Notes: generated from the letters alone by a model not told the origin. 64,000 nucleotides of DNA from Progne subis subis (GCA_022316685.1 JAKJHU010000036.1:2863036-2927035); one strand, 5' to 3'. Positions 10,405 through 26,000 are shown, counted from the stretch's first letter. Numbers and translations are program-made.

Positions 10405-13400
10405 TCAAGCATGACAGACCTCCATCAGTTTATGAATTATATGATGCACTTGTGTGTGTCTATGCTTGTGTCATAAAATGCCTTGGTAGTCCCAGAGCAA
10501 AGAGTAAAAATTAGAAGGGAATAATGCCCTATTATTTTTCAAATTAATAGTTGAGTACCAGCATGTTTATTCCTGATGTCCCATGGTTTTTCATCACATT
10601 CTCTGTTTTATGGGAAAGCGCTGAACTAACAGAGGTAATGGCAGAATCTAAAGATGCTAAGAGTTATATTATTGTTGTTTTACCACTATGGATCAACCTG
10701 ACATTGAAGACAAAGGAGAAGATCAATTTCATTTAATAAGCAGGCTGTGGAATGACCCAACACTTTATTACAGGTGAAAATAAACAAAATACTTTTTTTA
10801 CCAGGAATCAATAACTGCCACCTTAAACCTCAGGTATTTCAGTTTTCCTTTGTCATAGTCACTTAAGCCAAATTACTGTATCATTTACCTGAAAAAAAAG
10901 TGGATCCTTTACCATTTCCTAAACACCACCTCTGCAGTGTTGCCATCTGGGAATTAGCTAGAAATCTCAGAAGTGTCCACTGTACCTCAATACAGAAACA
11001 AAACAGGTGCTGATGCATGACCAAGTGCATTTACAAGCTTAAAATGTGCTGGAAAGCAAATGAAGCAAGAAGGGCAGGGTCATGGATGCCCATACATCAT
11101 CTGTGTTTCAAAGGCACATGAACTACAGGAAAATTCTTTGGGGTAGGTGCTTTTCATCCCCAATCATCCTTTTTCAACTGCATAAAGTCCAAGTGCCCAG
11201 AAGAATTTCACTCAAAGTCAGTGCATTTCTTCACATAAGTGTCTCTGCTTCAGGAGGGTGAGAGTGTAAAATGAGTGACATGAAACAGAGAAAAAAAATG
11301 GGATTCAGTAACCCTCAGTAACCCTCAGAGGAAAATTCTTCCTTGTCCTAGGTTGCTGCCTACATTCATGCTGTTATTTAAAACAACAGGTTTAGTCATT
11401 CAAAAACACTTCAAGTAAATAATTTCAGGGGTTTGAATTATAAGCAGATTTGAAGCACAGTCAGACACAAATTATTACAGGACATCCTTTCAAATTCCTT
11501 TTTCAGGAAGACAGCAAATTAAAGATGAAAAATATTTTTTGTCAGTCAAAAGTGTCTGAAAATGTCATGGCACCTTCTAATAGGGATGCCATCTTGGCAT
11601 AAACAGTTTTGTACAGCATCTTCAGGAAGTGGTATTGCTGCATTGTTTTCTTCAGAGGTTTAATGTTCAGCCATACACATTTTTTGGTTTTGTTTTTTGT
11701 TTGTTTGGGGTTTTTGTTTTGTTTTGTCATCGTTATTGTTGCTGAACTGGTACATTTATGAGAAACATCTGTAGTTTTTAATAACAGGTGAATTCATCTT
11801 TGACAGATCAACTTAATAAAGAAAGATGGCTTATAGTCAACGTTTAAGTCTACATGAAACAATCAAATGCAACCATTAAAAATTAAGTTTTAAATTGTAA
11901 AAGTGAAATTTTCATTCAAAACTCTAACTGTCTTTCCATGCTATTCCTGTAAGTCATGACTACAACAATGCCAGGAGTGGTTTGTTTTTTTTTTTTTTGC
12001 ACTCTTTAATGAGCTTTGCTCCTGACAACTTGGCTTATCTTATTGATAAAATATATATCTCCCTACCCATCCTGCCCCAATAACATTTGGATCCCTGCCC
12101 AGAAATGTGACTAGGTAAAATAAACTTTATAATTAGTTTGATAGGTATATACACTACTTAAACCAGCATCTCAGGACATGCTAAGTATTCCACAACACTA
12201 ACTTTCCAGGTGTCACATCTGATCAGCCTCTCCAGTTACGTCTCCCAGTGTGGAAATCTCCCAGCTCATTTATAAGTGCCATATTAAAACCAGAGCTTTT
12301 CATGCTACTGGTATTCCCAGTGACTCTAAGGTTTGAATCTGTGCAGTTATGCCAGTATAAATTAGGAAAAATAATGCTCAAATCGCAAGAGCTATAGCCA
12401 TCTAAACCCAGTGAAACAGGAGACTCCAACCTGAAAGTTTAAAATAAACATGTTTCTGTGTGGTTGTCTCACGGATATGGTTCCTTGGTCCTTTGCCAAG
12501 TACACTGTCATTAATATACTTCCTTACCAAAGCATATCTTTGCAGAACTGTTTTGAGAACTGTGTGGTGCAGTTATAGTGTTCCGTGTTGCTCCCTTGTA
12601 GATAAACAAATTCTGCAAAAGTTTTAGACAGATAGTGGAAAATTCTTATAAATTTAAGCCAGCTTTAATAAGAGATGCTGCCCCTAATAAATCACCTTTT
12701 TTCTTTCTAATAATCCACTGATATGAATTTCCTTCATTATGGCAGATACTCAATACCACAGGTCAATAAAACTTGTGGAAAGCTATAGCCTTGTTTGATT
12801 CCTATGGGAAACATAAATGTTTCTTTAGGATACTAAGCAGACCTGGGAAAAAGTTTGGGAAATGCATAGTAGCAATTTGGAGAAAAAAATCCAGCTTTAA
12901 ACACCACTGAAATCAAAGTTCACATTCTTACAAATTTTTCCAGTGGAAGCTCATGTTGTGTACCACATAGTTACGAGGTGAGATGTACTTGTATCCTTTC
13001 TGACTCTTGAGTTCATCGTTGAGGTCAGGGCTGAGTTGGGGTCAGTTTGGCTGCTTTAGCAGCTCCAGCTGTTCAAACCTCTGCCAGCTCCCAGATGGGG
13101 CTAAGCTATGTTCTCCAAGCTGCTGTCTGTTCCCAGAGAGAGCCCTTCCTAGGCATTGATGGGGCAGCTAGACCTCCTAGTGCCAGCTCATGCCTAGCCC
13201 TGTTCGCATCTACATCTTCATCCTTCCCCATACCCTTTGTCTGTATCTTCTGCTCTCCACTGGGGTGGCTGTGCATGGTCCAAGTGGGTTCCACAAGCAA
13301 CTGTGGGCAGCAGCTGCTCTGCATGAGCCTGGCTTTGCAGCCAGTCTTTCCTAGGGTTAGCCCTGGTCTCTCTTTCTCTCCAGGAGCCTCTAACACAAGC

Positions 13401-16400
13401 TAACCAGGGCTTTCAAGTCTGTTCCTTGGGCAGCTCAGGAATGTGGCCTCAAGGATGCCCAAAATGTCTATTAATATACATTTAGACAAACCCCTGTAGT
13501 TCTCTTTAAGAAGGGCTGTAAGTCCACTTGACAATCCAGACCTTTTTCTAATACCAGCATGTTTAGAATTCAGTATGCATTTTGATCTTAAATAAAGAAT
13601 GTGTTTATTTCACAACTGATGAGGCATCTCCCATTGTCTTATAATCTTTGACATTATTTACTCTGGGCTACTGTCTGGTTTTTGCTGCTTTTTAATTTCT
13701 TCCTATTTCTTCCTGAACAGTCTTCTTTGATTTAATCACACAGCAAAGCAGCAATTACCAAGAAATAGAAGAGGCATGCACAAGCCAGTAAAATTGTCTT
13801 AGTATTTCCCTGGTTTTCACAGTATTTAGGCATTTTTCATGCAAAATCTAGTAATTTATGATCTGAAATGAATGGGCAAATGAATGGGCAAAAAAATTAG
13901 GCTGTTCTAAAACATTATATGTCACCAACAAAAAAATTTACAAGTTTGTAGCTGCATTTCATATGGCACTGTGCAAAAGTTATTCACAAGGCTTGATTTA
14001 TTATTTCTGTAAATAGTATGTGTCCTTTCTTAGAAGTGTTTTCTGTTGTTTAATAACATGCTTTGGCATTGGGAAAACTGACGCTGCTCTGATAACTCTC
14101 CTAGTTCCTTGCTTTCAGTGTCAGTAACATTCAAGCAATTATCTGCCTGTTAAACAGAATCAAAAAGATTTTTTACCTTTTGTTTTCTGGGAACAGCAAT
14201 ATGCTAGCAACAACAATCCAGCATTAATAAGTGTGCGTGCCAACACAATGAATAATCCTGTGGAATCCTGCTTCTGACGTAGTGACTGGTACGGTCATCC
14301 CAACATAGACCTTTCGACTCATTTTTTGGAAGCTGTCAGAAGCAGTTAGATCTTACTCTGACTGTTCAAGGGGTAGTTAGGGTTCTTCATGTGGCTTTAC
14401 CACCCATCTTCTCACAGAAACTACTTCTGTGGCCCCCCACTACCAAGAACCAGGCCGTGCTAAACCAATACAACACAGAAAAACCTCAATAGGTGCCTGA
14501 AGTTGCTAGTCTGCATAGGACTTGCACTTACTCATATTACAGCACAGTGTTGTGTTGACTTGCTTAAAAACCACACTGGTTTGGAAAAAAATGTCTGATT
14601 GTTTTTCATTGAAATATATGACTCAAGGTGAAAATTGGGAGGTGGCCTAATTTTCACAGGTGTGAGTTACTGTGAGCCATAGTTTTTAACTATCATTATC
14701 AAAATTGAGAGTTTGAGTTGGGAATTGAAGTCCAAGCAATTCATAATGCAGCTCCACAGCCTGCACTCCACCCTGTTCAGCAACGTCAGGTGAGCCTAGA
14801 GCTGCTCTGGCTGTCCACAGCAGCAGTGCAGGGCACCCCAATGTGACACACTCATCTCTACACTCATTTTCTGTGTGAGTGGTCAGAAAGAAAATGAGTG
14901 GGTAATTCAGTGCATCTAACTTATGGACAAGTAAATCTGGACATAAATTCAAAGCTTTTGGGGGATAGATTGTTCCCGTGGGAGGTGCCAATGCATAGGT
15001 CTGCTGCTGCAGGGGGGTCCAGGCAGCTCCTTTACTATGGAGACTCCAAACTGCCTCAGTCTTATATGGCTACTGAGCTCAGATTAACCCTCTTGCTCAA
15101 GAAGCAACACCAGCAGCTTAATATTCTCATTATTTGTTCTTTCAGCCTCCTTTGTGAGCAAATAGAGCCTCTGCTGGGCTGCTCTATGTTATGCCTAGGG
15201 TGTCTGCAAGTTAGCTGCATTTCACTCGGCTTTACCCTGTCTTTGAAGTACCTTTCTTCACTATGAACATCTACTGTGGTGAGTTAGGGACTTAGCCTAT
15301 ATTCTCGAAAAAATAGAGGTATCCTTTACATATTTTGTAGTATTTACAGAGATGTTATAATGCATAGAATGTTTCACAAAATCTCAGTTACTTTTTTCCC
15401 CTCAAAATTATTCTATGTACAAACATCTTGATGGTTTATGTTCATGTGATTTATGCAATTTCTTTTTATATAAATGAAATGTGTCTTAGCCTAGTGCCTT
15501 TACTTAAATACGTTCCATGAAACTTCTCACCTCTTCACAAGCTCTCATTATTTTCCTGTGTGTTGAACCCTTCAAAATACAAAATCCCTTCACTACCCCT
15601 ATAACTGATTTTCTTTCCAATTTGCCTTTGCTTTAAAACATCAATAAGCTGACTCCCTCAGTACATAGCTCACCTACTTTGTTTTACCTTGATTGCTCAC
15701 TAAGTTCTATAGGAAAAATTAACTGAAGAAATCCACGCTAATTGTGATGTAACTCAATCACATAATTAATAAGAATGCCCAAAGTTCCCCCAGAGCAGGA
15801 AAGGCAGCAGCCCATGTTTACATGCTTTCCAGAGCAGAGGCCAGAAAATGGAGGCCCAAGGGAGTGAATTATGTGTTTATTTCCTTGATCTCTGGAAAAG
15901 GAAACCAACAAAAGGAAAGACTTTCTTCTAATCAAGAAAGAAGGAAGAAGGTGGAACAAGTACTTCCATGATATGCTCTTCACATTAGATACTTAATATT
16001 TATCTAGGAAATGACACCAAAATCCCTGGTAGTAGACAACAGTGTTCAAGTGGAAATATTAAGAAAGAGGGAATAATACTCACAACATTTAAAAATACTG
16101 TTTACAGGGAGCTTTTATGAAATGGTTGCCATTTCCATGCTAGAAAGAAATTTCTCAGCAAAGGAAGGAAACTGGTGCCTCCTGTAAGGAGGAGCATTTT
16201 TGCACAAACTTGTAAACTTTGCCTTCTGCCCAACCTGAGGCTCTACTCTGCTAGCAGTACTGATGGGGAGTTCAGTAGTGCTATATCAATAGCCCATTCC
16301 TTGTCTTTCTTCTGAAACAGACAAAGCATTCCAGATGGGGAGGAGAAGAGGACATCATTGGGAACTGCAGTGCAATGTGACACTGAGTATCATAAAGAAT

Positions 16401-16912
16401 ATTGCTTACATCTTATATATTAAAGCATTTCTGAAAATCCTCTGATTTTGCTAAAATGGTGGATAGTTTTTTACATATTCTGGATATAATGATATAGTTT
16501 TCATTCTCTGGAAATGTAATTTTTTAAGGTCAGAAACCTAATTTATGTCAGTTATCATATAATGAAGCACGTTCCAAATATCTAAAATTCTAGCATTCCC
16601 TTCTAACGACTCTCAGTTATCTTTAGTTATTATCTGACTTCTCAAAAATTTCCGCACCAGCAATATTTCATGGAACAGCTCCCACTCCTTAACTAAAAAG
16701 GAATCCTTTTAATTTTGAATGATGATATAGAGGACCAGGAGACTTTCTAAAAACAATTCATTAAATGCACAATAATCATGCTGCTCAAAAGGCTGATCTT
16801 ATTATAAACAGTAGCAAATTAGCCAGCAACTTTAGATGGCCATGTGAGCAAAGTAAAAGAAGGTGACTAAACCTATGGCTTTAGTGTATTTTTAGAAACA
16901 TGTTTCTGTTAT

Positions 16913-16943
16913 TATATATATATATATATACATATACACACAC
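16913..16943. repeat. TA/CA dinucleotide microsatellite
   Basis: Alternating TA for about 18 bases is followed by CATATACACACACC. Confidence 0.9.
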
Positions 16944-18824
16944 CACATCCAAGAAGTAAAAACTGTAAAATAAATTGCAGATAGACATGATGGTATCTGG
17001 AACTGTAGACTAATGAGCTAAATGTCACACTTAATTCACTGTCTCCCTGCAAGACCTTCTAGCACACATCACTACATATATGTCTGATATTCCATAAGGT
17101 CCTCAGAGGTCGTGTGCCCTGGGAGATTTCCAGGTATTGTTGTTGAGGGAGGTCATGGACAGGGTCAAAGGGTTAGAGGACAGTAGCTGTTTTTGATTCA
17201 GGTATGTACAGGATAGTCCTGTATTTTAAAAAGCCATGAAGGATTTTCTTAGTAATGTTTCATAAAAATAAAACTATCCCCGAAATGTTTCAGATTGGGT
17301 GCAAGCGGATTACATGTGGTTGGGAAGTTTTATGAGCATCCTCTCAAAATTAGTTTTTATCTCATTTGTATAGTCTTCACTGCAGATGAGGGTATCCAAA
17401 ACCCATGCAAATCATACTTCTGTGTGATGGTCTGCTGCTGTTCCTCACAGAGCAAAGCTTAATAATCATTCACGTGTGACCATTGAGTCCAGTGAGCAAT
17501 GGTGGACAGCAAGTTCCTTAAGAGGCATCATAAAGTAGGAAACTAAATTGTGGACTCATATGGCCAGGACTTTGGTTGGAATATACTAAAAGAATGCCTC
17601 AAAACCGATGGCCTGTACTTATTTAGACAAAAATGACTCAGAGTTTAGATCAGAATGCCAGATCTTCCTAGTTAATTACAGTGACAATGGTAATAAATGA
17701 GAGCTCTATCTGCTCTATGGAGGGCAATAACAAGAAAATAAATCTCTTGTCTATCACAGATTGATATATTACTAATAAATTTCATTAGAACTTTGACAAC
17801 ATGCAGCTTTACTTTAAATCAGCAATTTAAGCTTAGATGTAGAAGTAACCCAGCTAAGGACTTCTGCCACATCAAGTGAACCTTTTCCAAGGTCAAGCTG
17901 TTTACGCTACTGAAAGGAAAACTTGTCATTTTTGCAATACATAAATTACATGGTAGTAACTGAGGACATGGGGGCTGAAATGCACAATTGCATTCTTTCC
18001 ATGGCTCTTATAATATACTCTACCCTGAGGATTTTGTGCAAGTACTCTGTAGGGAATGAAAGGCTAGAGGTCATGTGAGTGTATAATGTTTGGGGATGGT
18101 GCAAGAAATCAAATATTTCCTTAGAGAGTTCTTTTTAATTAATCAAGTGAAATATGTTTGTAATATCTCCAGTGCTGAATGCTTTTGATGTTTTATTCAA
18201 AAACCACACAATGTCTCTAGGTTACAGTAAAGGCACAATAACTCATTCAGAGGCTTAGAAGCATGGGATGGTAGAAAACAAATATAACAGGGTATTTTTT
18301 GTCCCTCACAGAAAACTGCATCCACAATGTAATATTGGTTTATTAATTCAGCTGTGGTGGTACAAGACTGGAGCATGATTTAAGCAAAAAAGGTTCTGTT
18401 CCTCAGAAAGTAAGGCAAGCAGCAAACAAAACAGGACAGGAACACCATTGTAAAGAGGTTTCGTGCGGTTAAGCTCCTGTGGATGGATACACATCATGCA
18501 GCGAGGCACGGGCACAGTGCCTTAAGCAAGGCATGTGATCACCTGTACTATTTAATAACTAGCACAGACTGTCATGGGGTTGGCCCTGCTGGTGGATATT
18601 CTCATGTTCTGGCACCACTCCCCACACAGTTTGGCTGCAGCTTCCCTGTTTTTGTTAACAGGGAACAAACCCATACTGCATGAGGAGGGCTTGCGGCCAG
18701 AGGTTGTTCCTGGCTCACTTTGTGTACAAGTGCAGAGGGGGCTGTGAGTGGCTCCAAGGTCAGGCAGCACCTTTGCCCGTGTGACAGAGCATCCTTTTGG
18801 GTAAGGCTCTTCCAGGACCCTATG

Positions 18825-19093
18825 ACAGAATCACAGAATCACAGAATGTGTAGGTTGGAAGAGACCTTCAAGACCTTCGAGTCCAACCCATGCCATAACA
18901 CCTCAAGTAGATCATGGCATCAGGTGCCACATCCAGTCTTTTTTTAAGCACGTCCGGGGATGGTGACTCCACTATCTCCCTGGGCAGACAATTCCAGTAC
19001 TTTATCACTCTTTCCGTGAAAAACTTTTTCCTAATATCCAACCTATATTTCCCTTGGTGCAGTTTGAGACTGTGTCCTCTTGTTCTGTCAGTT
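18825..19093 (-). mobile_element. CR1 LINE 3' fragment, minus strand
   Basis: Read on the minus strand, the sequence ends in three copies of the ATTCTGTG repeat. Before the tail is the usual GGTTGGACTCGAAGGTCTTGA motif. The open stretch matches the C-terminus of the CR1 reverse transcriptase protein ([18 protein letters not shown]). It is strongly 5' truncated, about 270 bp. It is very similar to the copy at 59344-59836, so both belong to one fairly young subfamily. It has the same orientation as KCNQ5 transcription. Confidence 0.93.
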
Positions 19094-22000
19094 TCCTTTT
19101 AAAGTGTGTGCTTTGTAAAGCTTCACTATTTACTATTCTTGATTGGTGAAATTTTCCCTTTTATCTGCCTCATCCTGATAATTCCCTTTTAGGCTGATAA
19201 CATGGATTGGAAATACAGCATTCTGGTACCTTTGTTAATTTGTGCAGAGTCCCCTCTTCAACAAGATTTCTGGAAGTTATGAATCACAATCACCTTAAAT
19301 TGCATGTGTATTTAAAATCAGATTATGTAAGTCCTGATATTCACTTTCACTCCCCTGTGCTGTTGTTAAATGCCTAGAAAGCATCTCCAGTCAGGCCACC
19401 AAAGACTTCTCCAATCATCAAACCTCTCTCAGGTTTGGATTCCATTTGCAAATGCACATACGTAACTGAAATAGTTACTGCTGTTGTCAGACCCACTTTG
19501 TCAATGGCAATAAATGGTTTATAGGCATTTTCAGAGGATTGTTACTAACCATAAATAAAGCCATTTGTGCCACGGTTTTGGTCATACTTTTCTAAGGCTG
19601 CTATGCCAAAATCCTTTTGGAAGATACCCATGGCTGGCTTAAGTGTTTTACTTGCTGCCAAAAAATTCTCCTTCTATGATTTTAATATGCAGTGGGGGAG
19701 TGCTAGAGTGTTTGTTGCTGGGTAGCCTAAGAGACAAGCTACTACATTTTCAATCAGGTTAAGTTTTTAGCTACCCCCATGAGCTCCTGTCTGGACTGGA
19801 AACCTCCCCTTGCAGGCCAGTTTCTAATCGCTAATGTTGGGTTTCTCCAGTAGTCTCTTTCTGATGTTTTTGGCCCAGATTCTAGCCATGTCCTTACCAG
19901 AACTCAGTCAGCACTACAAAATCTCTGGGTTGACCATCTATCTGCCTTAAATTATTCTCATATGCTAACAATTTTCTTTCCTTTTGGAAAACTCTCTTTA
20001 TATATTTGCATCTTTTCTTTATTTTCACACAGAATTCAGTCCTCTGCCTATGCAGAGCATTTATAACTCCACATCCCATACAGTGAAATGTCTTCAGTCT
20101 TCTCTTTTGGAAGAGGAAGTTCATAGTAAGACTATTTTTTTCACTGATACGAAATTTTGGCACTAAACTGGGTATCCAGCACTATGTTGTCATGGCCCCA
20201 ATGATCTCTTGTAGTGTAATTTCTTCTCCCATCAAACACCCTACAGAGATGTAGGATCACCAGAAGGACCAGCTGTTCAAGGGTACTGTTTTGTCACCAA
20301 GATTTCACCCAGAAAAAATTCTTCTAGTTTTGGCTTGACAATTGGCCTGCCAAAATTATTAATTATTTGGCTGGGGAATACCTCAAGGAGGAAATTGGAG
20401 GATCTGGCAAGCAAGAGATAAGAATAATACGCTGCAAATACTGTTTTTTCATCCAGTGAAAAATGCAAGATGTTCTAAATTATATACACCATCTTGAGAT
20501 AATTTTCATTGAGCTGTCAAATGCAGAAAGTTTCAAACTATGAAAGAAACGAAAAAAAGAAATCCAGGTTAGTAGTGCCCGAGTTTTCCTGCAAAAGTTT
20601 GGGTAAGGCAGCAGGGAGCTAGTTCTCAGCAGTGAGCACACTGGACATCTCTCTAATAATATTGGTCCTAGGAGTAGTTGGATGAGGTCCCAGAATGGAA
20701 ACTTGGCATTTGCCTAAAAGCTGGAGACAATGGAAGCTGTTCCTTCTGCCACAGATGAGAAATTGGTTGTATCTGTTGGCCCCAGTTCATAAGGGTGGAC
20801 TAGTAGCTGGAAATTACTGACCAGGAAACAGGCTGTGCTCACCGTGAGGAGCGGGAAGATCTTCAAGGGTTTACGCACAGCAATGAGTGCTCTGTTGTTG
20901 CTACTGTCTTTTATCTACAGATACACTCAAGGTGCTGTTTATGCCACCTTTTCCGTGCAAGGGAAACAATCAGAGGCAGCACAGCCTGCTTGTGCACATC
21001 AATGTTATTGTACAGGGCAAAATAGAGAACATGCTAAGGAAACGCTTCTATGATAAATGGGCTGATGAAAAATGAAACAGGTGCTTCAGTGAGGTGCTGG
21101 CTGCAGAGCTGGGGCAAAAGTGAGCCACTGATACTCTGAGAGAGTGCTCAAAAAATTAACTTTCTTCTTAGGTCACTTCCAGGTACAGTGTGACTTACAG
21201 GAGTTTAACCTATGAAATTACTCCTGATGTGGTTTGGGGAAGATACTTGTGCTTTATAAGTGATTATATAGGATGCCTAAATTTAGACAGGGTAGCTTCA
21301 GCCACTATGCTGCCTAAAGCACTTCTCAGTTCCCAATGTAGCCTTGTCTGAGCTTCACATTCGTGTGACACCCAGGCTAGGTGACACAGTCCCTGTGACA
21401 CAGCTGCCATGGGACATAAGACAGGGCCTGTGCCTCAAGGTGGAGATAGGAATGGATAGCAGTGGATAGTGGAGTGGAGCTACCTGGATAGTATCCTGGT
21501 AGCTGATAACAGCCCAGCAGCTCACTGTACCACAGGCAAATTAGCAATCTGTGCATCTGGGACATCTCCATGGAGGAGGGTTAGCCTGGAATGATGACCT
21601 TAGCAAATACCATTGGTTTGTCTTGGTTGCCCTCCAGGAAACGTTTATTTACCCAGGCTTTTCCTGAAGACATCTGTTGAACATCCTCACTCAGGGATGG
21701 GGCTTTGCAGTTCAGTGAGTATTTTGCAACCTACAGGTTTGTGATAATATGTGCTCCTAAAAAGGAAGTGACATTCAACATCGCACTTCTGTCTAATTAG
21801 TCTTACCACAATTGTTGGATGTAGCATGCATGATTGCCATTGTAGAAAGAGGCTGTGCCTTTCCCATTCAGGCAGGGTCACTGCATTCTGTGGTAGTCTA
21901 CCACTTTGTTTCCCTTGTTTTTCACATGAAGGATGCCACAAGAAAGAACAAAATATTCATAGATTGGGAAATATGGAATGGAGAAACCCAAAACAAAAGC

Positions 22001-22783
22001 CACTGGCGCAGCAGTACCCCCAGAGTTATTTGAGTGCACCTTTCAGTGCTGGATACATCCCATACAGGGGTCAATTTCACCTGGTTCTCCCAGCTCCTGC
22101 CTGTCAGGGGGCTGCTGTCACCCAGTTTGGTGCTCCTTGGTTACAGGAGTCACTGTCTTTGTTTTGACAAGCTTCGTCAGATGAAGATCCTTGCCTGGTT
22201 AGTTTAATGCCAAATTGGACTTTAGCTAGAGAATGGAGCAACATAGGAGGCAGCTTGAAGAAATGGCTGGGCTGCCTGCTGCAGGTTCAACGAGCCATTT
22301 TCACCAAGATCCACCTCTTTACATTTTAGGAGTGCTTCCTACATCCAAAATATCCTATAGAAAGCAATACATAAAAGCAATAACACTGGTTTTGTTTACT
22401 AAATCTATCTGCCTTATCAAGCCAGATACAATGCTGTAAAACCTAAAGCACCTAGTAGTGTATCCTTTGGTGGCAGGTGATTGCATTGCCAGAGGAGAGG
22501 GGCCATGACAGAGGAGCTGCTGCAGCCAAATCCCTGGGATGCATTTAGTTCACCGTGACTTTTCATTGTGACCCCTTTTTTCCACCAGTTGGTCCCTATG
22601 AACCACTGACATGATTTCTTATTAAAAAAATTATCATGTTATTGGGCTCCTTGAAGTAGACTATAGCTGGCTTGTGTGTCTGGCCTCAAACAGCAATTTT
22701 TTCTGCCTTCCTAAAATGTGTACAATCACTGTGCAGGTGTGCAGGAGGGAAGCAATGGGAAACAAGGGGTGAAAAACTCCTAC

Positions 22784-23004
22784 CATCGACCATGGGTTTG
22801 GGCTGGGAGCTCTTCAGCCGCAGCGAGGGCCTGAAGCGGGTTCGGTCATTGAAGCTCCAGCTCTTCTGGACTTTGGTTGGGCTGCCCTCGGTGGCAATGT
22901 CAGCACTTGGTGACCGGCGATCTCCGACTGAAGACTGCCTGTTTTTTATACTTTGACCTCGTGGACTGGCCATCCGGACCCGCTCCTTAAAACTTAGCTT
23001 TTGA
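22784..23004 (-). CDS. KCNQ5: KCNQ5 exon: helix A-B linker (221 nt)
   Basis: This 221-nt exon encodes [19 protein letters not shown] near its start, [31 protein letters not shown] and [16 protein letters not shown] at its end. This is the cytosolic linker between calmodulin-binding helices A and B, rich in Ser/Arg and typical phosphorylation contexts. The acceptor is CTCTCACAG, entering with one base T that finishes the split Ser (or Asn) codon. The donor is GATG before GTAGGA, leaving one base. The sequence is nearly identical to the mammalian protein except for scattered changes (Asn for Ser after QSIK, Met-Val near the end). Confidence 0.97.
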
Positions 23005-26000
23005 CTGTGAGAGAGAGAAATATATTTTATTTCACAATCACTTCAATCCATTTTTTTTTTCTATTGTATGATTACTGAAAATAATGTGTGAAAAAATCTC
23101 ACTGGTATGAATCTGTTTCTTGCACACTTTTATTTCCATTGAATATATTTCATTTGTGAATGGAACTGATTTGATGCAATTGTTTTTTGATAGAAGCATT
23201 AGCATTGGCAGTCTGTCATACAGTACAGAATAACCTCCTAAAGGAAATTAAAAATAACAAATAGAAACAATTTCACCCAATTATTATACATGAATCTCTA
23301 AGATGTTTTTTATATTCCTTGAAATTGAAATAGGTTTGTTTCCATTGTAGTCAGCCAAGCTCAGTGCATTTCTGGCCATATCTTCAAATAAACAAAACCA
23401 AAATGTATTTTATTGTTACTGCATGCCATGTAGTATTGTCTGGTTTGTTGTATTTTTTTTTTTTTCTTTTTAAGCAGGCAAAAAATACTGTTAGTGTATA
23501 TTCATGCTTTTTCAGGATGTGGCACTTCCAACATTTCATATGCATGATTAGTGATCACTTGTATCCAGAATTCCTTGTTAGAGCACTTCTTTGGACAAGA
23601 CAAAACCAAAATTAATAAAATATCCAAGGAACAGCATGATGACTGAATAATGGAAATGTAATGGTAAGTTGTGTGCTCTCTAAAGTCACTGCTGAAGATT
23701 AAGCTGGGAGCTGACTATGTGCAGGTGGTACTGGACAGGTACCAGAGTGCGGCCAAGCCCGTGACTGTGTCTGCTGCATCAATGGTGACCCTGCGGTCTT
23801 ATGGTTGACCAATTGTAAGGGATTTTTCCCCCTACTATGCTTGTAATCCTCTCCTCCAGCCAGCTAAATGTGGGATTTGTAGATCTTCTATTTCCCAAAT
23901 ATATCTTATGAACATCCTGTGGTCACTGTTACTATCTGCCTATGCTTTTTCATTATTTAACATTTTTGCCTTTTTTTATCCCTTCCTGTAGCAGAAGACA
24001 CAAAAGGGAAACAGAGAAGGAGTCTGATACCGAGGCCTGGAGACCTTGTTTTATATGCAAGGTTAATTCAATTGGTCACCTTGATCAGTGGTTCTGTTCT
24101 TTCAAGGGGAGAGATGATGGAAGCAAGGCAGTGTCTATTCATGGGGTGGTGTTGCTGGGATTTGCAGTCCTACTTGCCCTGGTGAAGGGTCTGCACGGGG
24201 GCCTTTTAAAACACCTTTAGCAAAGACTGTCTACCTGAAAATGATGATGAGTCTTGAAGTTAAGACGCTTTCTAGTACTCTCAAGGTCTTTTGCATTTAA
24301 TTTCAGCTTGCCCATTACACGTTTTGAACAGAAACAAATCCTGCAGATAATTAACTAATGCTAATATGGACTATGTGGTTCTTAGATGTTTAACCTACTG
24401 CCTCTAAAAATATAGTGTTAATATGTAATTATATGAAATGGAAAGTAGTTATAAACCTCTGTGGCTGTGAAATGTTGAGATAAACATGTCTTTGTTCATG
24501 CATATCAAAGCATAGCATTTCAGTCTGAATACAGACATCACTGAGAGCAGAAAGGATGCGGTTTGTTGCAGGCAAAACACATGCTGGGATGCTTATCATG
24601 TGATAATTTTCAAGAATACTAAAAATGAGCACATCAATAGAAAGATTATTAGATAAATGTATTTCTGTATGGCATGTTGGATTACTTGAAAAAATACCTT
24701 TAGTATAGTTTTTCAATGCAATCCCCTTCTTTCCTTGCCCAAATAAGCAATTGTTGAAATAAATACATCACCATGATGAAAATGTTATCTATTTCCATTG
24801 TAAATTGTTACCCAGTGCTGTGGCATAAGCAATACAAAAGACCCAGAGAACCTAATATCTGAAAGAAAAGTGAGTTCCAAAATTTAACTTTGAATTTAAA
24901 TTACATTTCAAGACCAAATTATATTTCATCTCAGGAATCTTTTGCATTGTACAACAATGAAAATATAAACTATAAAATATTTATTAACCACATTATTGCA
25001 TTGTCATATTATACAGAACAAAGAAGAGAATCAAAACTTCTTATTATAGACTTCTTATTATAGATACTATTCCTACAAGTGTCCCCCTTTTTTTTAACTT
25101 CCCTTATGGCTCAAATTGTACTTGCTATGAAAAATGAAGTCAAATGATGCTTTTGTTGTTGTTGTTTGTTTCCTTTTCCCAAATATTAGAGTTAAAAAGT
25201 TTCTGGACAGCTCTCTTCCTGCTGCACTAATAAAAATGAAAGGAAAATGGATAAAATATCCATAAAAACTATCTATATAGATCGTACTTTTTTATAATCA
25301 CATTAACTCAAAAAATAAAAATGAAAATTTAAAACCTAAGTCAAAACAGCACGTGTTGTTCTTTCAATTAATTTGTACTAAGGAAAGCACCATCTGCCTT
25401 TAAATGAATGGCAGACATTGTTGTTTAATTCATAAAAGCTGAATGGTACACAATGACTACTTAACCTGACTATCTTTAGTTCTCCAAATCAAATCAGTGA
25501 GGCAATGGTGAAAGAAACAGTAGGCATTTTATCTGTACTATAGACATTTTTCAAAAGTGCACTGCTGAGAATGAAAATATTAATGTAAACTGCAGAGCTT
25601 ATACTTAAAAAATCAAATCGAATCTGCTTTGTAGCAATGACAATGTACTGGCATGACAAGGGTCCATGCAGAGGGTGCTGCATTGTGAAGAGAAATACAG
25701 CCCCTGAAGGAAGCAGGGTTTGAAAACTCTCTTTTGCATTTTGAGATGCATAACCAAAGAGATTAGTTATTGCAGCTCTTTGCTTCTTGGATCTCTGTTC
25801 CTACTTTGAGACTGGTGGGAAATGTTCCTGAAGTCACTGGGTCTTTTTCAGCACAGGCACATGTGACTGAAAATGGAGTAGAAAGGTTGGGAGAAGAAAG
25901 CTTGTGCTTGGGAACACACTGTCTCGGGGCTCTTCTATGCATGATAAGTAACAGATCATGAAGAAGTATCTGAATCAGAGCACTTTGAGCGTACCTTGAC

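Noticed and set aside
13047..13403. Overlapping open frames on both strands (118 and 96 codons)
   Set aside because: Mutual shadows in a GC-richer intron stretch; no splice sites or family motifs are convincing.
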